Shown here one piece after another: positions 7,882-15,665 of a DNA stretch of 64,000 nt (the stretch's first letter is position 1; each line of letters begins with the position of its first letter). A program made the position numbers and the translations under genes. The DNA comes from Pseudomonas trivialis (lineage in GTDB: Bacteria; Pseudomonadota; Gammaproteobacteria; Pseudomonadales; Pseudomonadaceae), in assembly GCF_001439805.1 (NCBI RefSeq), contig NZ_JYLK01000011.1, positions 62,001 to 126,000 on the forward strand, written 5' to 3'. The notes beneath the pieces were generated by a model. The model did not search any database and had not been told where the DNA came from. It saw only the letters and a program-made list of their open reading frames with translations.

Positions 7882-7910
7882 TTGCGTTCCCGTGCGGCTG
7901 GTGGCATTAT
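7882..7910 (+). promoter_or_regulatory. Candidate late promoter
   Basis: TTGCGT (7882-7887), a 17-base spacer and CATTAT (7905-7910) lie just after the putative late regulator gene, the position of lambda pR'. No experimental support; the match to consensus is moderate. Confidence 0.4.
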
Positions 7911-7947
7911 CTCGCCATCCTGATAATTTTGCCTTCGGCAACCTGCC

Positions 7948-8499
7948 ATGAATTTAAATAAAATTTGCGGTCTGGTTGCATACGACGAGTCGTCTCATAC
8001 TGGATTGAGATGGCTTGTTGATAGAAGGGGTTCTGTTCGAAAGGGCGATCCTGCTGGGTCGCTTCTTGAACATGCGAAGACCGGTCGAAAATGTTGGCAG
8101 ATTCAGTTGGGGGGAGTAGTCCAGCTGGCTCATCGAGTGATTTACTCCTTGATAACTGGCGACCAGATCCCTGACGGGGTGCAGGTCGACCATATCGACG
8201 GTGATCCCACCAACAATAAATTCGACAATCTTCGCCTGGTCGAAGCCGTTGGCAACATGCGCAACAAATCCCAGTACGCCACCAACACCACGGGGACGAC
8301 CGGCGTTAGCCTGACCAGCAAAGGCTACTACCAAGCGTCGGCCCAAGGGATTGATGGAAAGTCGATGTACAAGTGTTTCTCCCGGAAAAAGCTTGGAGAT
8401 GCGCAAGCGTTAAAGATGGCCTCTGAGTGGAGAGCGAGCCGGATGGCAGAGCTCAATGCGCAGGGTGCTGGATATACCGAAAGGCACTTGTCACACTGA
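7948..8499 (+). CDS. HNH homing-endonuclease-like protein
   Basis: A 183-residue protein. The region AHRVIYSLITGDQIPDGVQVDHIDGDPTNNKFDNLRLV (about residues 61-98) is an HNH nuclease core of the HNH_3 type. The C-terminal part (NTTGTTGVSLTSKGYYQAS) resembles an AP2-like DNA-binding domain. Such free-standing nucleases are often selfish genes within phage genomes. Locally lower G+C than its neighbours supports insertion. It is followed by a strong terminator. Confidence 0.85.
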   Translation: MNLNKICGLVAYDESSHTGLRWLVDRRGSVRKGDPAGSLLEHAKTGRKCWQIQLGGVVQLAHRVIYSLITGDQIPDGVQVDHIDGDPTNNKFDNLRLVEAVGNMRNKSQYATNTTGTTGVSLTSKGYYQASAQGIDGKSMYKCFSRKKLGDAQALKMASEWRASRMAELNAQGAGYTERHLSH

Positions 8500-8514
8500 G
8501 TGCGTTGATCCAAG

Positions 8515-8541
8515 AAAACCCGACCATAGCGTCGGGTTTTT
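8515..8541. terminator. Bidirectional intrinsic terminator
   Basis: AAAACCCGAC (8515-8524) pairs perfectly with GTCGGGTTTT (8531-8540) around a 6-base loop. It separates the HNH gene from the convergent reverse-strand gene 8546-8773 and works on either strand. Confidence 0.85.
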
Positions 8542-8545
8542 GCGT

Positions 8546-8773
8546 TTATGGGCGGTATTCTTGTCCGAATCCTGCGCACACGGGGCAGGTACGACCCTCT
8601 TCACGACCAGATCCTGAGCATCGGGTGCATGTATGCAAATCATTCGGCCCAATGGAATGAAGCGCACCCTTGCAGCGTTGGCCGCCTCCAATATCTGACA
8701 AACAAGCATCGTTTGAATGCCTGGCGCTAGGTCTTCCGCATGATCTGCAGGCTGAGTTAGGCATCGATCGCAT
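8546..8773 (-). CDS. Small zinc-ribbon protein with CxxCxGxG motif, reverse strand
   Basis: A 75-residue protein on the minus strand. AGGGTGA sits six bases before the start, a good ribosome site. It has CRSCGRPS near the N-terminus and CTRCSGSG ... CPVCAGFG at the C-terminus, the DnaJ zinc-knuckle pattern, so it probably binds zinc. Transcribed against all neighbouring genes and flanked by a terminator, it looks like an independently expressed accessory gene. Function unknown. Confidence 0.65.
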   Translation of the reverse strand: MRSMPNSACRSCGRPSARHSNDACLSDIGGGQRCKGALHSIGPNDLHTCTRCSGSGREEGRTCPVCAGFGQEYRP

Positions 8774-8938
8774 AGAAATTCACCCTAATACAATTTTCAT
8801 TAATTGTAGCGCACCTATTCAGGGCCTCTGCACATGCGGGGGCTTTTTCGTTTTCGGCTCCACCACACCCATTGCTCCGAGCTGGGAGTGCTGTGTGAGC
8901 CGATTCAATTCCCAAACATGCCCCACGGAGTAGAGCGC

Positions 8939-9277
8939 ATGGAGTATTTACAGCGCCTGCTCGACAAGATCGACAGGTTCGAATTGTTGATTGCGGGCCT
9001 GATTGGGGCCGTTGTTGCGAGCTGGTGGCACAAGGACGACTTGTCCGACTGGCGAGCCTGGATGGTGTTCTTGGTCACCGGGGTTGCCTGCTCTCTGTAC
9101 CTGACGAGCATGGTCAGCGCCTACCTGAATGTTACTGAGCCGAAGATCGTCGCCGGCATCGGCTTCTTGCTGGGCACGTTCGGCGGTTCGCTTCTGGCAG
9201 CAATCAACCGAGCCATCAAAGCCGCTGACCTCTGGGCGCTCATCCGCCAGCGGTTCGGGGGAGGCAACCCACCATGA
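8939..9277 (+). CDS. Putative holin
   Basis: A 112-residue protein (ATG 8939, CGGAG upstream). It starts with a short amphipathic region, then has three hydrophobic segments (LIAGLIGAVVASWW, WMVFLVTGVACSLYLTSMV, IVAGIGFLLGTFGGSLLAA) and a basic C-terminus. This is the layout of phage holins, which form the inner-membrane hole that releases or activates the endolysin. The endolysin here is 27 kb away (36668), so the lysis genes are split. Confidence 0.65.
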   Translation: MEYLQRLLDKIDRFELLIAGLIGAVVASWWHKDDLSDWRAWMVFLVTGVACSLYLTSMVSAYLNVTEPKIVAGIGFLLGTFGGSLLAAINRAIKAADLWALIRQRFGGGNPP

Positions 9278-9618
9278 ATCTTGAACTGATCAACTCCATC
9301 GCCTGCGGCCTGGTAGCGCTGTGGGCCACCTGGTGCGTACTGAGCGGTAAGGTGAGAGACGGAATCCTGGGCAAGCTGATCTATTCGGCCATTGCCATCA
9401 GCGGGTTCGTCGTGATGACCCGCAGCCAAAACATCTTCTTTGGCCCGACCAGTGCTGGCCTGACGCTGCATGTATCCCTGGCCCTGGCCGGTGCCCGCCA
9501 CATCTTCATGGTCACTTACTGGCAGCCGGTTAAAGCCTGGCTGTGTCGCACGCTCAACTGCGAGCACTGCATGAGCTGTGACAAGGCGCCTGGTGGTGTC
9601 GAGCGCCGGGGCAAGTAA
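9274..9618 (+). CDS. Small membrane protein, holin partner candidate
   Basis: A 114-residue protein overlapping the previous gene by four bases. Hydrophobic segments occur at residues ~6-24, 34-48 and 64-82. The C-terminal CRTLNCEHCMSCDK cluster may bind metal. Translational coupling suggests a second holin, antiholin or membrane accessory. Confidence 0.6.
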   Translation: MNLELINSIACGLVALWATWCVLSGKVRDGILGKLIYSAIAISGFVVMTRSQNIFFGPTSAGLTLHVSLALAGARHIFMVTYWQPVKAWLCRTLNCEHCMSCDKAPGGVERRGK

Positions 9619-9665
9619 CAGACACGCTTCACCCATAATCAGCCTGTGCGCAGGCCGGAGGGTTT

Positions 9666-9914
9666 ATGAGTAACGAATACCAAGTTCGCCCAGTCACCCG
9701 TTATGTCGTGACCCGCTACGAAGCCACGTCGAATCAAGACGGCTCGCAGGCCGGTGCCGCTTCCAGTGTCATCGGTGAGTTCGCAAATGGGCACATCGCC
9801 GATGACGTTGCTGACGGGATGGTCGCCAAGGATATCGCCGCCGGGATCAAATCGCAGCGTAGCCGGCACGGCCTGACGCTTGGCGAAGTCATCTCAGGTC
9901 AGCGGGCCGGATAA
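9666..9914 (+). CDS. Hypothetical phage protein (82 aa)
   Basis: Strong ribosome site GGAGG seven bases upstream. The sequence (RYVVTRYEATSNQDG ... SSVIGEFANGHIADDVADGM) suggests a small soluble protein with a beta-rich N-terminus; no family is recognised. It leads the accessory cassette that includes acb2. Confidence 0.65.
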   Translation: MSNEYQVRPVTRYVVTRYEATSNQDGSQAGAASSVIGEFANGHIADDVADGMVAKDIAAGIKSQRSRHGLTLGEVISGQRAG

Positions 9915-9923
9915 GACAATACC

Positions 9924-9957
9924 GCGCCACGTTTTCGAATGCGCCAAATCGTGGCGC
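9924..9957. repeat. Inverted repeat GCGCCACG...CGTGGCGC (copy 2) before acb2
   Basis: GCGCCACG (9924-9931) pairs perfectly with CGTGGCGC (9950-9957). With the following TTTTCG the left arm closely matches the hairpin at 1790-1825. It lies 20 bases upstream of the acb2 start and may be a transcription or translation control element. Confidence 0.65.
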
Positions 9958-9977
9958 TCAATCATGAGGAATCACCC

Positions 9978-10208
9978 ATGGACAACCAGCACAAGAAAAT
10001 CACCGGCTATCGCGACCTGAGCCAGTCCGAAATCGACGGCATGAACTCCATCAAGGCGCTGGAAGCTGACACCGGCGAGCTGTTCAAGCAGATCGGCCAG
10101 ATTGAAGGCGTTGACCCACGCCTGCTGGCTCTGGCCAAGACCAACCTGCAACAGGGCTTCATGTGGTTCGTGCGCTCCATCGCCAAGCCTGCCGATCCAT
10201 TCAGCTGA
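9978..10208 (+). CDS. acb2: Acb2-family anti-CBASS protein
   Basis: A 76-residue protein; ATG 9978 has GAGGA upstream. The pattern NQHKKITGYRDLSQSEIDGMNSIKA, then a helix with two Leu/Ile heptads, then LLALAKTNLQQGFMWFVRSIAKP, matches the small helical Acb2/Tad1-type hairpin family as I remember it. Known role: a hexameric sponge that binds cyclic di- and trinucleotides made by CBASS (and related) immune cyclases, so the downstream effector is not activated. Start/stop overlap (TGATG) with the next gene indicates one operon. Family assignment rests on reading, not on a search. Confidence 0.82.
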   Translation: MDNQHKKITGYRDLSQSEIDGMNSIKALEADTGELFKQIGQIEGVDPRLLALAKTNLQQGFMWFVRSIAKPADPFS

Positions 10209-10399
10209 TGGGCAAGGTAACCCGCCTGCGCCATGTGCTGCCAATGAGCCCGGACGTCAATGCTGCGGTAAGCGCTCTCGACAAGGCTATTTCCGATGCC
10301 GTGGACGCCGCCAAGGCTGCTGGGTTGCCCCAGGGGCTGATCGTTGGATTGCTCCACGGTCATGCGCATGCACAGACGCACAAGATGGTGATCAAATGA
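10208..10399 (+). CDS. Small protein coupled to acb2 (63 aa)
   Basis: ATG 10208 shares its A with the acb2 stop (TGATG). It has an Ala/Asp-rich helix (NAAVSALDKAISDAVDAAKAAG) and LPQGLIVGLLHGHAHAQTHKMV at the C-terminus, with three closely spaced histidines. No known domain. The tight coupling on both sides suggests a shared function or dosage with Acb2 and the HslV-like protein. Confidence 0.65.
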   Translation: MGKVTRLRHVLPMSPDVNAAVSALDKAISDAVDAAKAAGLPQGLIVGLLHGHAHAQTHKMVIK

Positions 10400-10827
10400 C
10401 GACCATTGCCTACAAGGACGGCGTGATCGCCTATGACTCTCGCCGCACATGCGATGGAAGGATCATCACTGATAGCGCAGACAAGAAGCGCGAGCGCGAA
10501 GGCTATATCTTCTTCGGCTGTGGCTCGACCTCGGACATTCTGAATCTGATTGATGCCTTCTTTGGCGCGAAGATCAAGGGAGAGTGTGATGCCCAGGCGA
10601 TCGTCGCATTCGGCGGTTGCGTCACAGAGATCATTTGGAGTGAAGGACGCCTATTCAAGTACCCGGTCGACCACGAGTATGCAATCGGTAGCGGATCGGA
10701 CAACGCCATCACGGCAATGGACATGGGCGCCACTGCCTATCAGGCGGTAGAGATGGCTTCCAAGCGAGACACCGGCACAGGCGGATTAATTCGCACGGTG
10801 AGCATCGAGCCTGCAAAAGCGGGTTAG
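10396..10827 (+). CDS. Phage proteasome-beta/HslV-like Ntn-hydrolase
   Basis: A 143-residue protein starting at an ATGA overlap (10396). MTTIAYKDGVIAYDSR places a Thr right after the initiator Met, as in HslV and proteasome beta subunits where Thr1 is the nucleophile. The Asp of YDSR and a Lys in SADKKRER correspond to the conserved Asp17/Lys33 region. AIGSGSDNAITAMDMGATAYQAVEMASKRD matches the G-S-G helix of the fold. Activity and partners are unknown; related small phage proteins occur in Pseudomonas phages. Confidence 0.75.
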   Translation: MTTIAYKDGVIAYDSRRTCDGRIITDSADKKREREGYIFFGCGSTSDILNLIDAFFGAKIKGECDAQAIVAFGGCVTEIIWSEGRLFKYPVDHEYAIGSGSDNAITAMDMGATAYQAVEMASKRDTGTGGLIRTVSIEPAKAG

Positions 10828-10858
10828 GTGTGCCGCAGGTGAGTGCGGCACGGGCGCG

Positions 10859-11065
10859 TCACTTCGGTTTTATTGCCGCCTCAATCAGATCGGCATATTT
10901 GGAAAGGCTTTCAAACTCCTGTTCCACTTGGCCGTGGTGACCGGGGGAGTTCGAAACTTTTGCCGCGATTATCTCAAGCGCAGCAGCTACTGCGGTGGCG
11001 CGCTTTACTTCCGCTGTTCGGCCATGGATAGCGTTGTTCACGATGGTTTCTATGGACCCTGACAT
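10859..11065 (-). CDS. Small helical protein, reverse strand (68 aa)
   Basis: On the minus strand, with AGGAG six bases before the start. The sequence (RTAEVKRATAVAAALEIIAAKVSNS ... VEQEFESLSKYADLIEAA) predicts two or three helices. It is convergent with the HslV-like gene and divergent from the small terminase gene, so it has its own promoter and may be expressed in the lysogen. Function unknown. Confidence 0.6.
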   Translation of the reverse strand: MSGSIETIVNNAIHGRTAEVKRATAVAAALEIIAAKVSNSPGHHGQVEQEFESLSKYADLIEAAIKPK

Positions 11066-11153
11066 TTTTTGCTCCTGGCGTTAGGTGAGCGATAAGCAAT
11101 ACCAGTCATCCACAACTCTTGCAATCCTGCTTTATTCCTGCCTGAGGCACTTT

Positions 11154-11675
11154 ATGACAACCAAGCAACCCGACTGGGAGGCAATCGAACGTGCCTACCG
11201 GGCCGGGTTGCTTTCAGTTCGTGCCATAGGTGAGACGCATGGTGTAAACCACGCGACCATCCTGAAGCGAGCAAAGAAAGAAGATTGGAAGCGCGACCTG
11301 ACTGACCAGGTTCGAGCGGCAACCAAGCAGAAGGTAACCACGGCGGTAACCAGTAAAGGTAACCAGTCGAAAGTGGTTACCGATGCTGAAATCATCGAAG
11401 AGGCGTCCGACCAGGCTGCTGCGGTGATCCTCGCGCACCGAGTCGGTTTGGCTCAGTGGCGCAGCATCGCCGATAAGCTCAGTGACGCGCTGGCAGACAT
11501 GAACGTGACCCCAGACAACGCCGGCGACTTCGCCCGCTCCCTGAACGCTGGTGTCGATGCCCAACTCAAAGTCATCAAGGGTGAGCGCCAGGCCTACAAC
11601 CTCGACACCGAAACCGGCGACAAGACAGTCAGCGACCTGGCTGCACTGATGGACGATCTATCGAAGGAAGCCTGA
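11154..11675 (+). CDS. Terminase small subunit
   Basis: A 173-residue protein. ATG 11154 has TGAGG upstream and is preferred over ATG-like starts further left. Residues 8-45 (WEAIERAYRAGLLSVRAIGETHGVNHATILKRAKKEDW) form the DNA-binding helix-turn-helix typical of small terminase subunits. A helical oligomerisation region follows. Directly upstream of the large subunit; recognises the packaging site. Confidence 0.88.
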   Translation: MTTKQPDWEAIERAYRAGLLSVRAIGETHGVNHATILKRAKKEDWKRDLTDQVRAATKQKVTTAVTSKGNQSKVVTDAEIIEEASDQAAAVILAHRVGLAQWRSIADKLSDALADMNVTPDNAGDFARSLNAGVDAQLKVIKGERQAYNLDTETGDKTVSDLAALMDDLSKEA

Positions 11676-11676
11676 C

Positions 11677-13167
11677 ATGAAGCCCGAGCACTTTAAGCTG
11701 CTCCGGGACAAGCGCTGGCGGTTGAACAACCTCTACTTCATCACGGACAAGCAGGGCAAGAAGGTCCGCTTCCGGATGACGGATGAGCAGATCGAATACT
11801 TCGACGGGATGCACACCCGGAACATCATCTTGAAGGCTCGGCAGCTTGGCTTCACAACCGAGTGCTGCATCATCCAGCTCGACGCAGCGCTGTTCGAGTC
11901 GGCCAAGTGCGCCCTGATAGCTCACACCCTGAACGACGCCAAGCGCCTGTTTCGGGAGAAGGTCAAATATGCCTACGACAACCTTCCGGCTGAGATACGC
12001 GCCGCCAATCCTGCTTCTAACGATGCTGCTGGTGAGCTTGTGTTCAGCAAGGGCGGATCGCTCTACGTGTCCACGTCCTTTCGGGGAGGCACGCTGCGCT
12101 ACCTGCACGTGTCAGAGTTCGGGAAGATCTGCGCCAAGTTCCCTCACAAGGCCCGAGAGATCGTCACCGGTGCCTTTGAGGCCGTGGCTACTGACTGTTT
12201 CGTCACCATCGAATCAACGGCGGAGGGCCGGGCGGGCTACTTCTTCGACTACTCGCAGAGTGCCGAACGCCAGCAGCTATCAGGTGTGCCCCTGGGCCTG
12301 CTGGACTGGAAGTTTTTCTTCTTTTCCTGGTGGAAGAACAAGGCCTACTGGCTTGACCCGACTGACGTTGTCATCCCGCAGCGCCTGACCGACTACTTCA
12401 ACGAGCTGTTCGCGAAGCACGGCATTGACACGAACCCAGGCCAGCGCGCCTGGTACGCCGCCAAGGAGAAGACTCTCGGCGACGACATGAAGCGGGAATA
12501 CCCGTCACTGCCGGCGGAAGCCTTTCAGCAGTCGATCGAGGGCGCCTACTACGCCAAGCAGTTCACCAAGCTGTATGGCGCACAGAGGATCGGCCCGCTA
12601 CCGGACAACAGTCATCTGCCGGTGCACACGATATGGGATATCGGCGTCGGCGACTCCACGGCGATCTGGTTCGTTCGGATTGTTGGCGAGGAGTACCACA
12701 TCATCGACTTCTACGAGAACAGCGGTGAAGGCCTGCGGCACTACATGAAGGTGCTCAAGGATCGCAAGTACACGTACGGCGATCACTGGGGCCCGCACGA
12801 CATCGACAACCGCGAATTCGGTAGCGACGGCAAGACCCGGCGCGAACTGGCCCGGGAGGGCTACGAGATCGACGGACAAAAATACAGCCTCAAGTTCAGC
12901 GTTGTCCCAAAGCTCGGCATCGACGAAGGCATTGAGCAGGTTCGGGAGATCCTTCCGGCCTGCGCCTTCGATGAGTCCAAGTGCGAACTGGGCATTTCCT
13001 GCCTGGAGAACTACCGAAAGGAGTGGGACGACAAGCGGGGCTGCTGGAAAGACAAACCACTTCACGACTGGTCATCGCACGGCGCGGACGCCTTCCGCTA
13101 CTTCGCCGTCTCGATGGGCCGACGCAAACGCACAGGCGGAACACGCCGAATTGGAGGCTTGGCCTGA
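11677..13167 (+). CDS. Terminase large subunit
   Basis: A 496-residue protein starting one base after the small-subunit stop. ILKARQLGFTT (about residues 50-60) is the variant Walker A, and FVTIESTAEG near residue 173 is the Walker B/coupling segment. The C-terminal half has IWDIGVGDSTAIWFV and HDWSSHGADAFRY, the RNase H-fold nuclease motifs with catalytic acids. It cuts and pumps phage DNA into the procapsid. Confidence 0.95.
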   Translation: MKPEHFKLLRDKRWRLNNLYFITDKQGKKVRFRMTDEQIEYFDGMHTRNIILKARQLGFTTECCIIQLDAALFESAKCALIAHTLNDAKRLFREKVKYAYDNLPAEIRAANPASNDAAGELVFSKGGSLYVSTSFRGGTLRYLHVSEFGKICAKFPHKAREIVTGAFEAVATDCFVTIESTAEGRAGYFFDYSQSAERQQLSGVPLGLLDWKFFFFSWWKNKAYWLDPTDVVIPQRLTDYFNELFAKHGIDTNPGQRAWYAAKEKTLGDDMKREYPSLPAEAFQQSIEGAYYAKQFTKLYGAQRIGPLPDNSHLPVHTIWDIGVGDSTAIWFVRIVGEEYHIIDFYENSGEGLRHYMKVLKDRKYTYGDHWGPHDIDNREFGSDGKTRRELAREGYEIDGQKYSLKFSVVPKLGIDEGIEQVREILPACAFDESKCELGISCLENYRKEWDDKRGCWKDKPLHDWSSHGADAFRYFAVSMGRRKRTGGTRRIGGLA

Positions 13168-14627
13168 TGCCAGTGCAATCGACAAACCCCGACTACGACG
13201 TGCACATCGCCGAGTGGGAGATGATGGACGACGCGCTCGAGGGTGAGTGCGCGGTAAAGCGCAACGAGCGCAATCTGCCCAAGCCGAGCGGCATGGTGGA
13301 GGCCGAGAAGATCGACGCTGCCGCCAACAAGTATCTCTACGAGAACTACACGAACCGGGCTCAGTACGAACACTGGGTGCGTGATTCTCTGCGCTCGATG
13401 ATGGGCCTAGTATCGAGGCTTATCCCGGAGATTGAGCTGCCTGCCGGACTGAAAGGGCTGGAGGACAACGCTACATCTGACGGCTTTGGGCTGAAGCAGT
13501 TGTTCTTCCGCATGGTGCGCCAGGCTATCTCGCACGGCCGGGTGCCGCTGGTGGTGAACATCGACGAGAGCGGCGAGCCGTATTTCTCGACCTACGCCAC
13601 CCGCAACGCCATCAACTGGGACACTGCTGATCAAGGCGGCCGCCAAGACCTGGTCCTTTCGGTGTTTCGTGAGTTCCGCAAGAAGGGCGGCGATCGATAC
13701 ACCCATGACTGCGACGCGGTGTTCCGTGAGTTCTTCATGCTCGACCGGGTTTGCTACACCGCCGTACGCAATGAGGCCGGCGAGTTGATCGACGACGAGC
13801 GGGCGCTGGGCACTACCGGGACGGATAACCGCCTGGTCAAAGGCTTGCCCTACCTGCCGGTGATCTACTGCGGATCGACAGACAACTCGCCGGAAGTCGA
13901 CGAGGTGCCGCTGCTGACCATGGCGCGGGCCGCGCTTAAGTCCTACCAGTTGAGCGCTGACTACTTCACCTCTTTGCACCAGACCAGCCACCCGCAGCCG
14001 TGGGTCTCTGGTCTGGATGAGGCGGTGGAGTTGAGCGTCACTGGCCCTTCGGCGGCATGGGATCTTGGCCCGAACGGCGAATGCGGTTACCTGGAGTTCC
14101 AGGGCGCCGGCATTGAAGCTGTCCGCAAGGCCATGGATGACCAGAAGAACGCCGCACTTGAAGCGGGCGCCAAGGTCATGGACGTGGCCGGCACCGAGTC
14201 GGGTGAGGCGCGCAAGACGCGCCAGAACGACCAGCACGCCACGCTGCACAGCATCGTCATTACCGTGGCCGAGGCGGTGGAGCAGGGCTTGCGGTACGCC
14301 GCCGAGTGGAAGGGCTACGACCCCAAGCAGGTCAAATTCAAGGTGAATCCTGAGTTCGTGACCCCGGTGGTCGACGCCCAGGTTCTCGCCGAGCTGCTCA
14401 AGGGCGTGATGGCTGGCACGATCAGCGCCGACACCTACTGGCAGTACCTCACTACCGGCAAGTTGCCGGAGCGCCCTTACGACGAAGAAGCCGACCTGAT
14501 CAGCGACGAACGCGAGTCGGCCGGCATAAACTTGGACAAAGACGATGCCATCGACAAACCTGGCGCAGGCGGACAGCCAACTGCTGGAGCAGACGACCCG
14601 ACACTCGGTAATGCTGGAGCGGCTTAA
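13167..14627 (+). CDS. Portal protein, DUF4055 type
   Basis: A 486-residue protein starting at a TGATG overlap with the terminase gene. LPYLPVIYCGSTDNSPEVDEVPLLTMARAALKSYQLSADYFTSLHQTSHPQPWVSG (about residues 228-283) is characteristic of the DUF4055 portal family. The next segments (GEARKTRQNDQHATLHSI) resemble portal stem and wing regions. Forms the dodecameric vertex through which DNA enters. Confidence 0.88.
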   Translation: MPVQSTNPDYDVHIAEWEMMDDALEGECAVKRNERNLPKPSGMVEAEKIDAAANKYLYENYTNRAQYEHWVRDSLRSMMGLVSRLIPEIELPAGLKGLEDNATSDGFGLKQLFFRMVRQAISHGRVPLVVNIDESGEPYFSTYATRNAINWDTADQGGRQDLVLSVFREFRKKGGDRYTHDCDAVFREFFMLDRVCYTAVRNEAGELIDDERALGTTGTDNRLVKGLPYLPVIYCGSTDNSPEVDEVPLLTMARAALKSYQLSADYFTSLHQTSHPQPWVSGLDEAVELSVTGPSAAWDLGPNGECGYLEFQGAGIEAVRKAMDDQKNAALEAGAKVMDVAGTESGEARKTRQNDQHATLHSIVITVAEAVEQGLRYAAEWKGYDPKQVKFKVNPEFVTPVVDAQVLAELLKGVMAGTISADTYWQYLTTGKLPERPYDEEADLISDERESAGINLDKDDAIDKPGAGGQPTAGADDPTLGNAGAA

Positions 14628-15657
14628 GGCCGGCGAGGTCAAGAAGTTCGAGAAGTACCTGCGCCAGATCGACAAACTGGTGCGGGATCAGCTGACTCGC
14701 AAGGAGCTGACTACCTACAGCCGGGACCGTCTTGAGCAGTTCCTGGCCAGGGTGGACGGCAAGCTGCTGGATATCTACAAGGCCTACGGCGACCTAGTGC
14801 AGGCCGATCTGGTCGACCTCGCGCTGTATGAGTCGACGTTCGAGGCGAAAAGCCTGAGCAATGCACTCAGCATCGACGCGGTGGTGCCGACCAATACGGT
14901 GATCCGGGCGGCGGTGTTCTCCTATCCGCTGCAGGTGAAGGGTATCGACGGCGGCAAGCTGCTGAAGAGCTTCGTCAGCGGCTGGACGCGAACCGAGACG
15001 ATGCGCGTCACGAACACTATCAGGCTCGGCTTCGGCCAGGGCCAGACCAATGCCCAGATCATTCAGGCGATTCGCGGTACTGCGGCGCAGAATTTCACAG
15101 ACGGCGTCTTGGCAGTGAGCAACCGCAACGCCGCCTCCGTGGTGCAGACGGCAATCCAGCATGTGGCCACGACGGCACGAATGGAAACGCTGAAGGCCAA
15201 CAGCGATGTGGTGCTGGGCTATCGCTGGGTGTCGACACTCGACCGCAAGACCTCGCAGCAGTGCAAGGGCCTGGACGGGATGCGCTTCGACTTGGGAAAA
15301 GGCCCTTTGCCGCCGGCGCATATCAACTGCCGGTCAACCACGGTGCCGACAACCAGGATTTCGCAGATGTTCGCCAATGACGCCACGCGCGCCTCGGTGG
15401 GCGATAACGGCGGGGCCCAGGTCGACGCAGGCCTGAATTATTACGAGTGGCTGGCAACGCAACCGGCGAGCTTCCAGGATCATGCCCTCGGGCCGGTCCG
15501 GGGCAAGTTGTTCCGCGATGGAGGGCTGACGCCGGAGAAGTTCGCCAAGCTGCAGCTAGACAAGTCGTTCAAGCCGCTGACATTGGAGCAACTCAAGGAC
15601 GCAGAGCCCGACATGTTCACCCGAGCAGGAGTTACACTCGGCGCTCCACCAGGTTGA
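14545..15657 (+). CDS. Head morphogenesis (minor head) protein
   Basis: A 370-residue protein overlapping the portal gene by 83 bases in another frame. RTETMRVTNTIRLGFGQGQTNAQIIQAIRG, then RNAASVVQTAIQHVATTARMETL and YRWVSTLDRKTSQQCKGLDG ... PLPPAHINCRSTTVP are the hallmarks of the SPP1 gp7/Mu gpF head morphogenesis family. A later Met at 14611 would reduce the overlap but lacks a ribosome site. Confidence 0.9.
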   Translation: MPSTNLAQADSQLLEQTTRHSVMLERLKAGEVKKFEKYLRQIDKLVRDQLTRKELTTYSRDRLEQFLARVDGKLLDIYKAYGDLVQADLVDLALYESTFEAKSLSNALSIDAVVPTNTVIRAAVFSYPLQVKGIDGGKLLKSFVSGWTRTETMRVTNTIRLGFGQGQTNAQIIQAIRGTAAQNFTDGVLAVSNRNAASVVQTAIQHVATTARMETLKANSDVVLGYRWVSTLDRKTSQQCKGLDGMRFDLGKGPLPPAHINCRSTTVPTTRISQMFANDATRASVGDNGGAQVDAGLNYYEWLATQPASFQDHALGPVRGKLFRDGGLTPEKFAKLQLDKSFKPLTLEQLKDAEPDMFTRAGVTLGAPPG

Positions 15658-15665
15658 GATAGCGC

